From the NCBI GenBank assembly GCA_949752745.1, contig OX457034.1, positions 31,539,544 to 31,603,543 of the forward strand: a stretch of 64,000 nucleotides of DNA. The letters run 5' to 3'. A model generated the notes under the pieces. That model searched no databases. It was not told the origin of the DNA and saw only the letters and a list, made by a program, of their open reading frames with translations. This DNA comes from Protula sp. h YS-2021. Its lineage: Eukaryota; Annelida; Polychaeta; Sabellida; Serpulidae. Position numbers and translations under genes: made by a program. The number at the start of each line of letters is the position of its first letter. Position 1 is the first letter of the stretch. Positions 1 through 10,551 of the stretch are shown here, piece after piece.

Positions 1-288
1 CAACAAGTATCAACAGAAACACATCACCAGAAAACATTGATGTAAAAATTCAAAGGTCCAGTACATAATACGGCATATCCTCGTCTCGGACATTTGTCGT
101 TGTCATGTATCTGCGCCGTATGTCGAATTATGCTGACACAGTTGACGCCCCACTCTAGCGCTATTACTCTTATATTTATGACTTCCTTAAAATCTAAGCG
201 GTTATTGTTGCAAGATCAAAGATTTCAATTTAGTTCGTTCGTTGCATAGACTGCACATCCTAGCTTTTATTTTAGTGTTAATGCATGT

Positions 289-311
289 TTAACTGGCCAG
301 TCGTTAACTGG
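289..311. repeat. Palindrome ACTGGCCAGT with TTAACTGG direct repeats
   Basis: The perfect 10-bp palindrome at 292-301 overlaps the first of two TTAACTGG copies (289-296 and 304-311, offset 15 bp). This resembles a protein-binding cluster; no binder is known. It is present in all units, about 140 bp left of the long-unit insertion point. Confidence 0.6.
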
Positions 312-680
312 TCAACCGTCAATGATGGATAATGGATTTACAGACACGTCTTGTTATATTTTCCATGTTGATCAAACCAACACAGGTTAAACAAGACCCA
401 AACAGTCTGAGAAATCTGATAGATTCACAGCAGGTTATATACAAATAGTGAAAATGGTTAATTTGGTGGATACGTTAAATTTTGAAAGTGGAATATCTTT
501 AAAAGTATTGGTGATAGAGAGACGGGGATTTGACGAGGTGATATGGCGAATATGAATTATGTATGATCCAGTAGTGTTTTTAGGCCATTCTGAGCCCTTT
601 AAATTGCACTTTTACAAAGGCAAAGTTTTCTACAGGCGAGTGTTAAATGAATGGTTTTAAGAACAGCGAGATAGTTTTTT

Positions 681-701
681 TATAAATAGATTTGTCTATT
701 T
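681..701 (+). promoter_or_regulatory. TATA-like motif overlapping a 7-bp hairpin
   Basis: TATAAATA (681-688) follows a run of 7 T and overlaps the inverted repeat AAATAGA-TTTG-TCTATTT (684-701), a perfect 7-bp stem with a 4-base loop. It could act as a core promoter or simply be AT-rich sequence. It recurs in every unit. Confidence 0.3.
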
Positions 702-934
702 CTTAGTGATTGGATGAATGATCAGATCAGTCCTGGAAAAAACTTCACAATAACTATGTAACTGTTTGATATATTTTTTTAAAGTAAACCTTTGTAACCA
801 TATACATCCTTCATGTTACCAGTTACCAATACAAATATATGTAATGTAAGAAGCTACTAAATTTCAACTTACAATTTAGATGTTTTCAGCATTTTATTTA
901 CAGTAGACTTTGTAAACCTAAATAATTAAAATGT

Positions 935-948
935 ACTTCTATTTCCAG
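935..948 (+). other. 3' splice-site-like sequence
   Basis: A pyrimidine-rich stretch ending in TTCTATTTCCAG fits a splice acceptor on the plus strand. No matching donor or exon could be established. Confidence 0.2.
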
Positions 949-983
949 CCGAGTGTGAGATGTGAGAAATAATTCTGGGGTTA

Positions 984-995
984 CGGTATATACCG
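984..995. repeat. 12-bp perfect palindrome CGGTATATACCG
   Basis: Self-complementary, within subrepeat A; subrepeat B has lost the symmetry (ACATATACCACC). It is kept in all units read. Confidence 0.8.
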
Positions 996-1009
996 CCAAC
1001 AACTGGAAA

Positions 1010-1021
1010 AATAAAAATAAA
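1010..1021 (+). promoter_or_regulatory. Two adjacent AATAAA motifs
   Basis: AATAAA occurs at 1010-1015 and 1016-1021 in each unit. This is the usual polyadenylation hexamer, but it is common by chance in AT-rich DNA. Confidence 0.2.
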
Positions 1022-1152
1022 TCAAGGGGTAATGTCATTGAATGTGTGATTTGTTTTAAGAACTACAAAAAGATGTATGTATTCCATAGGTAAAAATTGT
1101 AATTTATTTCTGCATACAAACAATATGTATTTGCACCAATTATCAACTCTAA

Positions 1153-1320
1153 AGAAATCAGGTATTACACATATACCACCGACAAAAATGAAAATCCTGT
1201 GACTTTCTCAGTGAATTTGTGATATGGTTCAAGAGTTAGAAAGGAATGTATGTATACCTTTAGTAAAATTTGAACTTTATTTCTGGATACAAGCAATCGG
1301 TAGCTGCAACAAGTATCAAC
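1153..1320 (+). repeat. Internal subrepeat B (168 bp)
   Basis: Second copy, running across the chosen unit boundary. After its closing TATCAAC comes AGAAACAAATCACC, resembling the start of a further copy, but similarity fades within about 25 bases. Confidence 0.75.
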
Positions 1321-2612
1321 AGAAACAAATCACCAGAAAACATTGATGTAAAAATTCAAAGGTCCAGTACATAATACGGCATATCCTCGTCTCGGACATT
1401 TGTCGTTGTCATGTATCTGCGCCGTATGTCGAATTATGCTGACACAGTTGACGCCCCACTCTAGCGCTATTACTCTTATATTTATGACTTCCTTAAAATC
1501 TAAGCGGTTATTGTTGCAAGATCAAAGATTTCAATTTAGTTCGTTCGTTGCATAGACTGCACATCCTAGCTTTTATTTTAGTGTTAATGCATGTTTAACT
1601 GGCCAGTCGTTAACTGGTCAACCGTCAATGATGGATAATGGATTTACAGACACGTCTTGTTATATTTTCCATGTTGATCAAACCAACACAGGTTAAACAA
1701 GACCCAAACAGTCTGAGAAATCTGATAGATTCACAGCAGGTTATATACAAATAGTGAAAATGGTTAATTTGGTGGATACGTTAAATTTTGAAAGTGGAAT
1801 ATCTTTAAAAGTATTGGTGATAGAGAGACGGGGATTTGACGAGGTGATATGGCGAATATGAATTATGTATGATCCAGTAGTGTTTTTAGGCCATTCTGAG
1901 CCCTTTAAATTGCACTTTTACAAAGGCAAAGTTTTCTACAGGCGAGTGTTAAATGAATGGTTTTAAGAACAGCGAGATAGTTTTTTTATAAATAGATTTG
2001 TCTATTTCTTAGTGATTGGATGAATGATCAGATCAGTCCTGGAAAAAACTTCACAATAACTATGTAACTGTTTGATATATTTTTTTAAAGTAAACCTTTG
2101 TAACCATATACATCCTTCATGTTACCAGTTACCAATACAAATATATGTAATGTAAGAAGCTACTAAATTTCAACTTACAATTTAGATGTTTTCAGCATTT
2201 TATTTACAGTAGACTTTGTAAACCTAAATAATTAAAATGTACTTCTATTTCCAGCCGAGTGTGAGATGTGAGAAATAATTCTGGGGTTACGGTATATACC
2301 GCCAACAACTGGAAAAATAAAAATAAATCAAGGGGTAATGTCATTGAATGTGTGATTTGTTTTAAGAACTACAAAAAGATGTATGTATTCCATAGGTAAA
2401 AATTGTAATTTATTTCTGCATACAAACAATATGTATTTGCACCAATTATCAACTCTAAAGAAATCAGGTATTACACATATACCACCGACAAAAATGAAAA
2501 TCCTGTGACTTTCTCAGTGAATTTGTGATATGGTTCAAGAGTTAGAAAGGAATGTATGTATACCTTTAGTAAAATTTGAACTTTATTTCTGGATACAAGC
2601 AATCGGTAGCTG
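1307..2612. repeat. Satellite unit 2 (short)
   Basis: 1306 bp, same variants as unit 1 at unit positions 347 (C) and 473 (C), without the private base at 22. Confidence 0.95.
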
Positions 2613-3918
2613 CAACAAGTATCAACAGAAACAAATCACCAGAAAACATTGATGTAAAAATTCAAAGGTCCAGTACATAATACGGCATATCCTCGTCTCG
2701 GACATTTGTCGTTGTCATGTATCTGCGCCGTATGTCGAATTATGCTGACACAGTTGACGCCCCACTCTAGCGCTATTACTCTTATATTTATGACTTCCTT
2801 AAAATCTAAGCGGTTATTGTTGCAAGATCAAAGATTTCAATTTAGTTCGTTCGTTGCATAGACTGCACATCCTAGCTTTTATTTTAGTGTTAATGCATGT
2901 TTAACTGGCCAGTCGTTAACTGGTCAACCGTCAATGATGGATAATGGATTTACAGACACGTCTTGTTATATTTTCCATGTTGATCAAACCAACACAGGTT
3001 AAACAAGACCCAAACAGTCTGAGAAATCTGATAGATTCACAGCAGGTTATATACAAATAGTGAAAATTGTTAATTTGGTGGATACGTTAAATTTTGAAAG
3101 TGGAATATCTTTAAAAGTATTGGTGATAGAGAGACGGGGATTTGACGAGGTGATATGGCGAATATGAATTATGTATGATCCAGTAGTGTTTTTAGGCCAT
3201 TCTGAGCCCTTTAAATTGCACTTTTACAAAGGCAAAGTTTTCTACAGGCGAGTGTTAAATGAATGGTTTTAAGAACAGCGAGATAGTTTTTTTATAAATA
3301 GATTTGTCTATTTCTTAGTGATTGGATGAATGATCAGATCAGTCCTGGAAAAAACTTCACAATAACTATGTAACTGTTTGATATATTTTTTTAAAGTAAA
3401 CCTTTGTAACCATATACATCCTTCATGTTACCAGTTACCAATACAAATATATGTAATGTAAGAAGCTACTAAATTTCAACTTACAATTTAGATGTTTTCA
3501 GCATTTTATTTACAGTAGACTTTGTAAACCTAAATAATTAAAATGTACTTCTATTTCCAGCCGAGTGTGAGATGTGAGAAATAATTCTGGGGTTACGGTA
3601 TATACCGCCAACAACTGGAAAAATAAAAATAAATCAAGGGGTAATGTCATTGAATGTGTGATTTGTTTTAAGAACTACAAAAAGATGTATGTATTCCATA
3701 GGTAAAAATTGTAATTTATTTCTGCATACAAACAATATGTATTTGCACCAATTATCAACTCTAAAGAAATCAGGTATTACACATATACCACCGACAAAAA
3801 TGAAAATCCTGTGACTTTCTCAGTGAATTTGTGATATGGTTCAAGAGTTAGAAAGGAATGTATGTATACCTTTAGTAAAATTTGAACTTTATTTCTGGAT
3901 ACAAGCAATCGGTAGCTG
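2613..3918. repeat. Satellite unit 3 (short)
   Basis: 1306 bp with C at unit position 347. A private G to T change lies at 3068, 12 bases past the site where long units carry their insert. Confidence 0.95.
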
Positions 3919-5224
3919 CAACAAGTATCAACAGAAACAAATCACCAGAAAACATTGATGTAAAAATTCAAAGGTCCAGTACATAATACGGCATATCCTC
4001 GTCTCGGACATTTGTCGTTGTCATGTATCTGCGCCGTATGTCGAATTATGCTGACACAGTTGACGCCCCACTCTAGCGCTATTACTCTTATATTTATGAC
4101 TTCCTTAAAATCTAAGCGGTTATTGTTGCAAGATCAAAGATTTCAATTTAGTTCGTTCGTTGCATAGACTGCACATCCTAGCTTTTATTTTAGTGTTAAT
4201 GCATGTTTAACTGGCCAGTCGTTAACTGGTCAACCGTCAATGATGGATAATGGATTTACAGACACGTCTTGTTATATTTTCCATGTTGATCAAACCAACA
4301 CAGGTTAAACAAGACCCAAACAGTCTGAGAAATCTGATAGATTCACAGCAGGTTATATACAAATAGTGAAAATGGTTAATTTGGTGGATAGGTTAAATTT
4401 TGAAAGTGGAATATCTTTAAAAGTATTGGTGATAGAGAGACGGGGATTTGACGAGGTGATATGGCGAATATGAATTATGTATGATCCAGTAGTGTTTTTA
4501 GGCCATTCTGAGCCCTTTAAATTGCACTTTTACAAAGGCAAAGTTTTCTACAGGCGAGTGTTAAATGAATGGTTTTAAGAACAGCGAGATAGTTTTTTTA
4601 TAAATAGATTTGTCTATTTCTTAGTGATTGGATGAATGATCAGATCAGTCCTGGAAAAAACTTCACAATAACTATGTAACTGTTTGATATATTTTTTTAA
4701 AGTAAACCTTTGTAACCATATACATCCTTCATGTTACCAGTTACCAATACAAATATATGTAATGTAAGAAGCTACTAAATTTCAACTTACAATTTAGATG
4801 TTTTCAGCATTTTATTTACAGTAGACTTTGTAAACCTAAATAATTAAAATGTACTTCTATTTCCAGCCGAGTGTGAGATGTGAGAAATAATTCTGGGGTT
4901 ACGGTATATACCGCCAACAACTGGAAAAATAAAAATAAATCAAGGGGTAATGTCATTGAATGTGTGATTTGTTTTAAGAACTACAAAAAGATGTATGTAT
5001 TCCATAGGTAAAAATTGTAATTTATTTCTGCATACAAACAATATGTATTTGCACCAATTATCAACTCTAAAGAAATCAGGTATTACACATATACCACCGA
5101 CAAAAATGAAAATCCTGTGACTTTCTCAGTGAATTTGTGATATGGTTCAAGAGTTAGAAAGGAATGTATGTATACCTTTAGTAAAATTTGAACTTTATTT
5201 CTGGATACAAGCAATCGGTAGCTG
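3919..5224. repeat. Satellite unit 4 (short)
   Basis: 1306 bp. It is the only unit of the first block with G at unit position 473 (4391), the base otherwise seen in all long units and in many short units further on. This looks like exchange between unit types. Confidence 0.95.
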
Positions 5225-6530
5225 CAACAAGTATCAACAGAAACAAATCACCAGAAAACATTGATGTAAAAATTCAAAGGTCCAGTACATAATACGGCAT
5301 ATCCTCGTCTCGGACATTTGTCGTTGTCATGTATCTGCGCCGTATGTCGAATTATGCTGACACAGTTGACGCCCCACTCTAGCGCTATTACTCTTATATT
5401 TATGACTTCCTTAAAATCTAAGCGGTTATTGTTGCAAGATCAAAGATTTCAATTTAGTTCGTTCGTTGCATAGACTGCACATCCTAGCTTTTATTTTAGT
5501 GTTAATGCATGTTTAACTGGCCAGTCGTTAACTGGTCAACCGTCAATGATGGATAATGGATTTACAGACACGTCTTGTTATATTTTCCATGTTGATCAAA
5601 CCAACACAGGTTAAACAAGACCCAAACAGTCTGAGAAATCTGATAGATTCACAGCAGGTTATATACAAATAGTGAAAATGGTTAATTTGGTGGATACGTT
5701 AAATTTTGAAAGTGGAATATCTTTAAAAGTATTGGTGATAGAGAGACGGGGATTTGACGAGGTGATATGGCGAATATGAATTATGTATGATCCAGTAGTG
5801 TTTTTAGGCCATTCTGAGCCCTTTAAATTGCACTTTTACAAAGGCAAAGTTTTCTACAGGCGAGTGTTAAATGAATGGTTTTAAGAACAGCGAGATAGTT
5901 TTTTTATAAATAGATTTGTCTATTTCTTAGTGATTGGATGAATGATCAGATCAGTCCTGGAAAAAACTTCACAATAACTATGTAACTGTTTGATATATTT
6001 TTTTAAAGTAAACCTTTGTAACCATATACATCCTTCATGTTACCAGTTACCAATACAAATATATGTAATGTAAGAAGCTACTAAATTTCAACTTACAATT
6101 TAGATGTTTTCAGCATTTTATTTACAGTAGACTTTGTAAACCTAAATAATTAAAATGTACTTCTATTTCCAGCCGAGTGTGAGATGTGAGAAATAATTCT
6201 GGGGTTACGGTATATACCGCCAACAACTGGAAAAATAAAAATAAATCAAGGGGTAATGTCATTGAATGTGTGATTTGTTTTAAGAACTACAAAAAGATGT
6301 ATGTATTCCATAGGTAAAAATTGTAATTTATTTCTGCATACAAACAATATGTATTTGCACCAATTATCAACTCTAAAGAAATCAGGTATTACACATATAC
6401 CACCGACAAAAATGAAAATCCTGTGACTTTCTCAGTGAATTTGTGATATGGTTCAAGAGTTAGAAAGGAATGTATGTATACCTTTAGTAAAATTTGAACT
6501 TTATTTCTGGATACAAGCAATCGGTAGCTG
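5225..6530. repeat. Satellite unit 5 (short)
   Basis: 1306 bp, first-block type (C347, C473), no private change noticed. Confidence 0.95.
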
Positions 6531-7836
6531 CAACAAGTATCAACAGAAACAAATCACCAGAAAACATTGATGTAAAAATTCAAAGGTCCAGTACATAATA
6601 CGGCATATCCTCGTCTCGGACATTTGTCGTTGTCATGTATCTGCGCCGTATGTCGAATTATGCTGACACAGTTGACGCCCCACTCTAGCGCTATTACTCT
6701 TATATTTATGACTTCCTTAAAATCTAAGCGGTTATTGTTGCAAGATCAAAGATTTCAATTTAGTTCGTTCGTTGCATAGACTGCACATCCTAGCTTTTAT
6801 TTTAGTGTTAATGCATGTTTAACTGGCCAGTCGTTAACTGGTCAACCGTCAATGATGGATAATGGATTTACAGACACGTCTTGTTATATTTTCCATGTTG
6901 ATCAAACCAACACAGGTTAAACAAGACCCAAACAGTCTGAGAAATCTGATAGATTCACAGCAGGTTATATACAAATAGTGAAAATGGTTAATTTGGTGGA
7001 TACGTTAAATTTTGAAAGTGGAATATCTTTAAAAGTATTGGTGATAGAGAGACGGGGATTTGACGAGGTGATATGGCGAATATGAATTATGTATGATCCA
7101 GTAGTGTTTTTAGGCCATTCTGAGCCCTTTAAATTGCACTTTTACAAAGGCAAAGTTTTCTACAGGCGAGTGTTAAATGAATGGTTTTAAGAACAGCGAG
7201 ATAGTTTTTTTATAAATAGATTTGTCTATTTCTTAGTGATTGGATGAATGATCAGATCAGTCCTGGAAAAAACTTCACAATAACTATGTAACTGTTTGAT
7301 ATATTTTTTTAAAGTAAACCTTTGTAACCATATACATCCTTCATGTTACCAGTTACCAATACAAATATATGTAATGTAAGAAGCTACTAAATTTCAACTT
7401 ACAATTTAGATGTTTTCAGCATTTTATTTACAGTAGACTTTGTAAACCTAAATAATTAAAATGTACTTCTATTTCCAGCCGAGTGTGAGATGTGAGAAAT
7501 AATTCTGGGGTTACGGTATATACCGCCAACAACTGGAAAAATAAAAATAAATCAAGGGGTAATGTCATTGAATGTGTGATTTGTTTTAAGAACTACAAAA
7601 AGATGTATGTATTCCATAGGTAAAAATTGTAATTTATTTCTGCATACAAACAATATGTATTTGCACCAATTATCAACTCTAAAGAAATCAGGTATTACAC
7701 ATATACCACCGACAAAAATGAAAATCCTGTGACTTTCTCAGTGAATTTGTGATATGGTTCAAGAGTTAGAAAGGAATGTATGTATACCTTTAGTAAAATT
7801 TGAACTTTATTTCTGGATACAAGCAATCGGTAGCTG
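6531..7836. repeat. Satellite unit 6 (short)
   Basis: 1306 bp, first-block type (C347, C473), no private change noticed. Confidence 0.95.
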
Positions 7837-9143
7837 CAACAAGTATCAACAGAAACAAATCACCAGAAAACATTGATGTAAAAATTCAAAGGTCCAGTAC
7901 ATAATACGGCATATCCTCGTCTCGGACATTTGTCGTTGTCATGTATCTGCGCCGTATGTCGAATTATGCTGACACAGTTGACGCCCCACTCTAGCGCTAT
8001 TACTCTTATATTTATGACTTCCTTAAAATCTAAGCGGTTATTGTTGCAAGATCAAAGATTTCAATTTAGTTCGTTCGTTGCATAGACTGCACATCCTAGC
8101 TTTTATTTTAGTGTTAATGCATGTTTAACTGGCCAGTCGTTAACTGGTCAACCGTCAATGATGGATAATGGATTTACAGACACGTCTTGTTATATTTTCC
8201 ATGTTGATCAAACCAACACAGGTTAAACAAGACCCAAACAGTCTGAGAAATCTGATAGATTCACAGCAGGTTATATACAAATAGTGAAAATGGTTAATTT
8301 GGTGGATACGTTAAATTTTGAAAGTGGAATATCTTTAAAAGTATTGGTGATAGAGAGACGGGGATTTGACGAGGTGATATGGCGAATATGAATTATGTAT
8401 GATCCAGTAGTGTTTTTAGGCCATTCTGAGCCCTTTAAATTGCACTTTTACAAAGGCAAAGTTTTCTACAGGCGAGTGTTAAATGAATGGTTTTAAGAAC
8501 AGCGAGATAGTTTTTTTTATAAATAGATTTGTCTATTTCTTAGTGATTGGATGAATGATCAGATCAGTCCTGGAAAAAACTTCACAATAACTATGTAACT
8601 GTTTGATATATTTTTTTAAAGTAAACCTTTGTAACCATATACATCCTTCATGTTACCAGTTACCAATACAAATATATGTAATGTAAGAAGCTACTAAATT
8701 TCAACTTACAATTTAGATGTTTTCAGCATTTTATTTACAGTAGACTTTGTAAACCTAAATAATTAAAATGTACTTCTATTTCCAGCCGAGTGTGAGATGT
8801 GAGAAATAGTTCTGGGGTTACGGTATATACCGCCAACAACTGGAAAAATAAAAATAAATCAAGGGGTAATGTCATTGAATGTGTGATTTGTTTTAAGAAC
8901 TACAAAAAGATGTATGTATTCCATAGGTAAAAATTGTAATTTATTTCTGCATACAAACAATATGTATTTGCACCAATTATCAACTCTAAAGAAATCAGGT
9001 ATTACACATATACCACCGACAAAAATGAAAATCCTGTGACTTTCTCAGTGAATTTGTGATATGGTTCAAGAGTTAGAAAGGAATGTATGTATACCTTTAG
9101 TAAAATTTGAACTTTATTTCTGGATACAAGCAATCGGTAGCTG
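7837..9143. repeat. Satellite unit 7 (short, 1307 bp)
   Basis: One base longer because the T-run before the hairpin has 8 instead of 7 T (8511-8518). A private A to G change lies at 8809 at the start of the first subrepeat. This is the last unit with C at unit position 347. Confidence 0.95.
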
Positions 9144-9600
9144 CAACAAGTATCAACAGAAACAAATCACCAGAAAACATTGATGTAAAAATTCAAAGGT
9201 CCAGTACATAATACGGCATATCCTCGTCTCGGACATTTGTCGTTGTCATGTATCTGCGCCGTATGTCGAATTATGCTGACACAGTTGACGCCCCACTCTA
9301 GCGCTATTACTCTTATATTTATGACTTCCTTAAAATCAAAGATTTCAATTTAGTTCGTTCGTTGCATAGACTGCACATCCTAGCTTTTATTTTAGTGTTA
9401 ATGCATGTTTAACTGGCCAGTCGTTAACTGGTCAACCGTCAATGATGGATAATGGATTTACAGACATGTCTTGTTATATTTTCCATGTTGATCAAACCAA
9501 CACAGGTTAAACAAGACCCAAACAGTCTGAGAAATCTGATAGATTCACAGCAGGTTATATACAATTCCAGTGACATTGAAAAATGGTGTGTAAAATTACT

Positions 9601-9676
9601 GATAGAGAATTGAATTGGATAGAGCATTGGTTCGGTAAGCCGAAGGTCCCGAGTTCGACTCCAGCTCGGGGCGGCA
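9601..9676 (+). pseudogene. tRNA-derived region (SINE head), closest to tRNA-Thr(GGT)
   Basis: GGATAGAGCA (D-arm 3' side) is followed by an anticodon arm: TTGGT (9627-9631), loop TCGGTAA (9632-9638), GCCGA (9639-9643), five pairs with two G-T wobbles, reading GGT in the anticodon position but with C in place of the invariant T33. Next come the variable bases AGGTC and the T-stem strand CCGAG, then GTTCGACTCC (9653-9662), a near-consensus Pol III B box. The partner CTCGG lies four bases too far away, giving an 11-base T-loop. The A-box side is degenerate. It reads as a tRNA-derived pseudogene or SINE head, not a working tRNA. The closest isotype is judged by eye. Confidence 0.65.
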
Positions 9677-9909
9677 TGCAGGGAATTGACATTTGCTCAA
9701 ATTGCCTTGGCTAAGCAAATACAGTAGATAAGATCACCTATGAAGGAATTTAAAGTTGACGCCCACTTAGCGTTTCAGCCATCCCTTAAAAAACATTTTA
9801 GAAAGAAGTTAGTTTGGGCATCGTCCAATGACTTTCTTTATTTGAGTTGCCAAAGTCAATAAAATTATTTATTTTTAAACGATCAAAAGTTTCAGGGAGT
9901 GAACTCTGT

Positions 9910-9936
9910 AAAAAAAAAAAAAAAACAAAAAAAAAA
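9910..9936 (+). repeat. A-tract A16-C-A10, possible retroposon tail
   Basis: Lies about 235 bp after the tRNA-like region and 47 bp after an AATAAA (9858-9863). This order suits the tail of a retroposed, polyadenylated RNA. The interrupting C is at 9926. Confidence 0.75.
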
Positions 9937-10200
9937 CATAGGTTTTGCCTGTAACACTTTGGTCCCTTTTTATTCTATATTGATATTGAATGTTTCAAGT
10001 CAAACCGTAAACAAGAAGAAAAAAGTGTAAGCAACGCCTGTTTTGAAAGATTTACAATGCAGCAATAAATGTTGCAATCACTCACTTTTTCCCACACCAC
10101 AATCCAATTCAGATGGGAAGGTATGTAGTTTATAAACAGGCTCGAGCATCCATACAGATAGTGCTGTGCAGGTTATGGCAGTAATACAGTTGGCTGAAAG

Positions 10201-10325
10201 TTGGCTCGGGAGTGCGAGGGCGTAAGCGTTCCGGTGTTCTTCGGGACCCGGTGGATCGAGCTGGAACTCGGCTGTAGAAAGGCGAAAGGCGGCGTAAAAC
10301 CCGCCCGGTATGCCGAAGCCCCGCC
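10201..10325. other. CpG-rich block in long unit 8
   Basis: 76 of 120 bases (63%) counted at 10201-10320 are G or C, with 15 CpG dinucleotides, against roughly one third G+C in the surrounding DNA. It contains CCGCCC (a GC-box core on the minus strand) and is followed by CCAAT at 10331. Because stop codons are rare in such DNA, three overlapping minus-strand frames stay open across it; this is a composition effect. It may be the core of an old element or a CpG-rich promoter; neither is proven. Confidence 0.6.
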
Positions 10326-10330
10326 ACTGA

Positions 10331-10415
10331 CCAATGCACACTGTGGTTGATCATTGACGGTGGCTGGGGTGGCCGTATATACGTCAGGCTTCTGGCAGCA
10401 AGCCATAATATATAT
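10331..10415 (+). promoter_or_regulatory. Promoter-like cluster after the CpG-rich block
   Basis: CCAAT (10331-10335), TTGACGG (10355), a 10-bp palindrome CGTATATACG (10374-10383) with an ACGTCA half-site (10380), and an AT-rich TATA-like stretch ATAATATATAT (near 10407) follow the GC-box-containing block. The set recurs in all seven long units. If used, it would drive plus-strand transcription of the rest of the unit. The spacing is not textbook and no transcript is known, so this is weak. Confidence 0.25.
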
Positions 10416-10541
10416 CCTGCACTGCACGCTTCACTTTTTGTTTTTTTTTACCTTTGATTATGTTTTATTTTATCCAAGAGGTAGGTTATTGTTTCTACTT
10501 CATACAAAACTTATGCAAGATTTAATCATATTTTATTGCTG

Positions 10542-10551
10542 GTGCATGCAC
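10542..10551. repeat. 10-bp palindrome GTGCATGCAC
   Basis: Perfect palindrome in the right part of the extra segment, repeated in all long units. No known role. Confidence 0.6.

Larger units (their letters stand above)
965..1152 (+). repeat. Internal subrepeat A (188 bp)
   Basis: Diverged head-to-tail relative of 1153-1320. Matching landmarks in order are AGAAAT, TATACCGCCAACAA against TATACCACCGACAA, GTGATTTGTTTTAAGA against GTGATATGGTTCAAGA, ATGTATGTAT, TTTATTTCTG followed by ATACAA, and a closing TATCAAC. Copy A is longer mainly through an A-rich stretch near 1008-1022. The pair is present in every unit. The unit may have grown from a nucleosome-sized subrepeat. Confidence 0.75.
1..1306. 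repeat. Satellite unit 1 (short, reference copy)
   Basis: Used here as the reference for positions within the unit. Landmarks are a CpG-richer stretch at about 80-160, a palindrome with flanking repeats at 289-311, the insertion site of long units after 444, a TATA-like motif and hairpin at 681-701, and two diverged subrepeats at 965-1320. A private base, C instead of A, lies at 22. It carries C at 347 and C at 473, as do most units of the first block. Confidence 0.95.

Noticed and set aside
9439..9627. 62-codon minus-strand open frame
   Set aside because: It straddles the junction between the short-unit sequence and the extra segment, so it is created by the insertion; no recognisable features.
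9653..9670. CENP-B box-like sequence TTCGACTCCAGCTCGGG
   Set aside because: It has TTCG and CGGG but the central A and the spacing required by the motif do not fit.
9601..9676. A functional tRNA-Thr gene
   Set aside because: T33 is replaced by C, the T-loop would have 11 bases, the 5' acceptor strand and A box are not recognisable, and no Pol III T-run terminator follows directly.
10078..10427. Three overlapping minus-strand open frames of 74-87 codons in the CpG-rich block, repeated in each long unit
   Set aside because: All three frames are open over the same G+C-rich stretch where stop codons are scarce. No domain, signal peptide or codon preference is visible, so they are composition effects.
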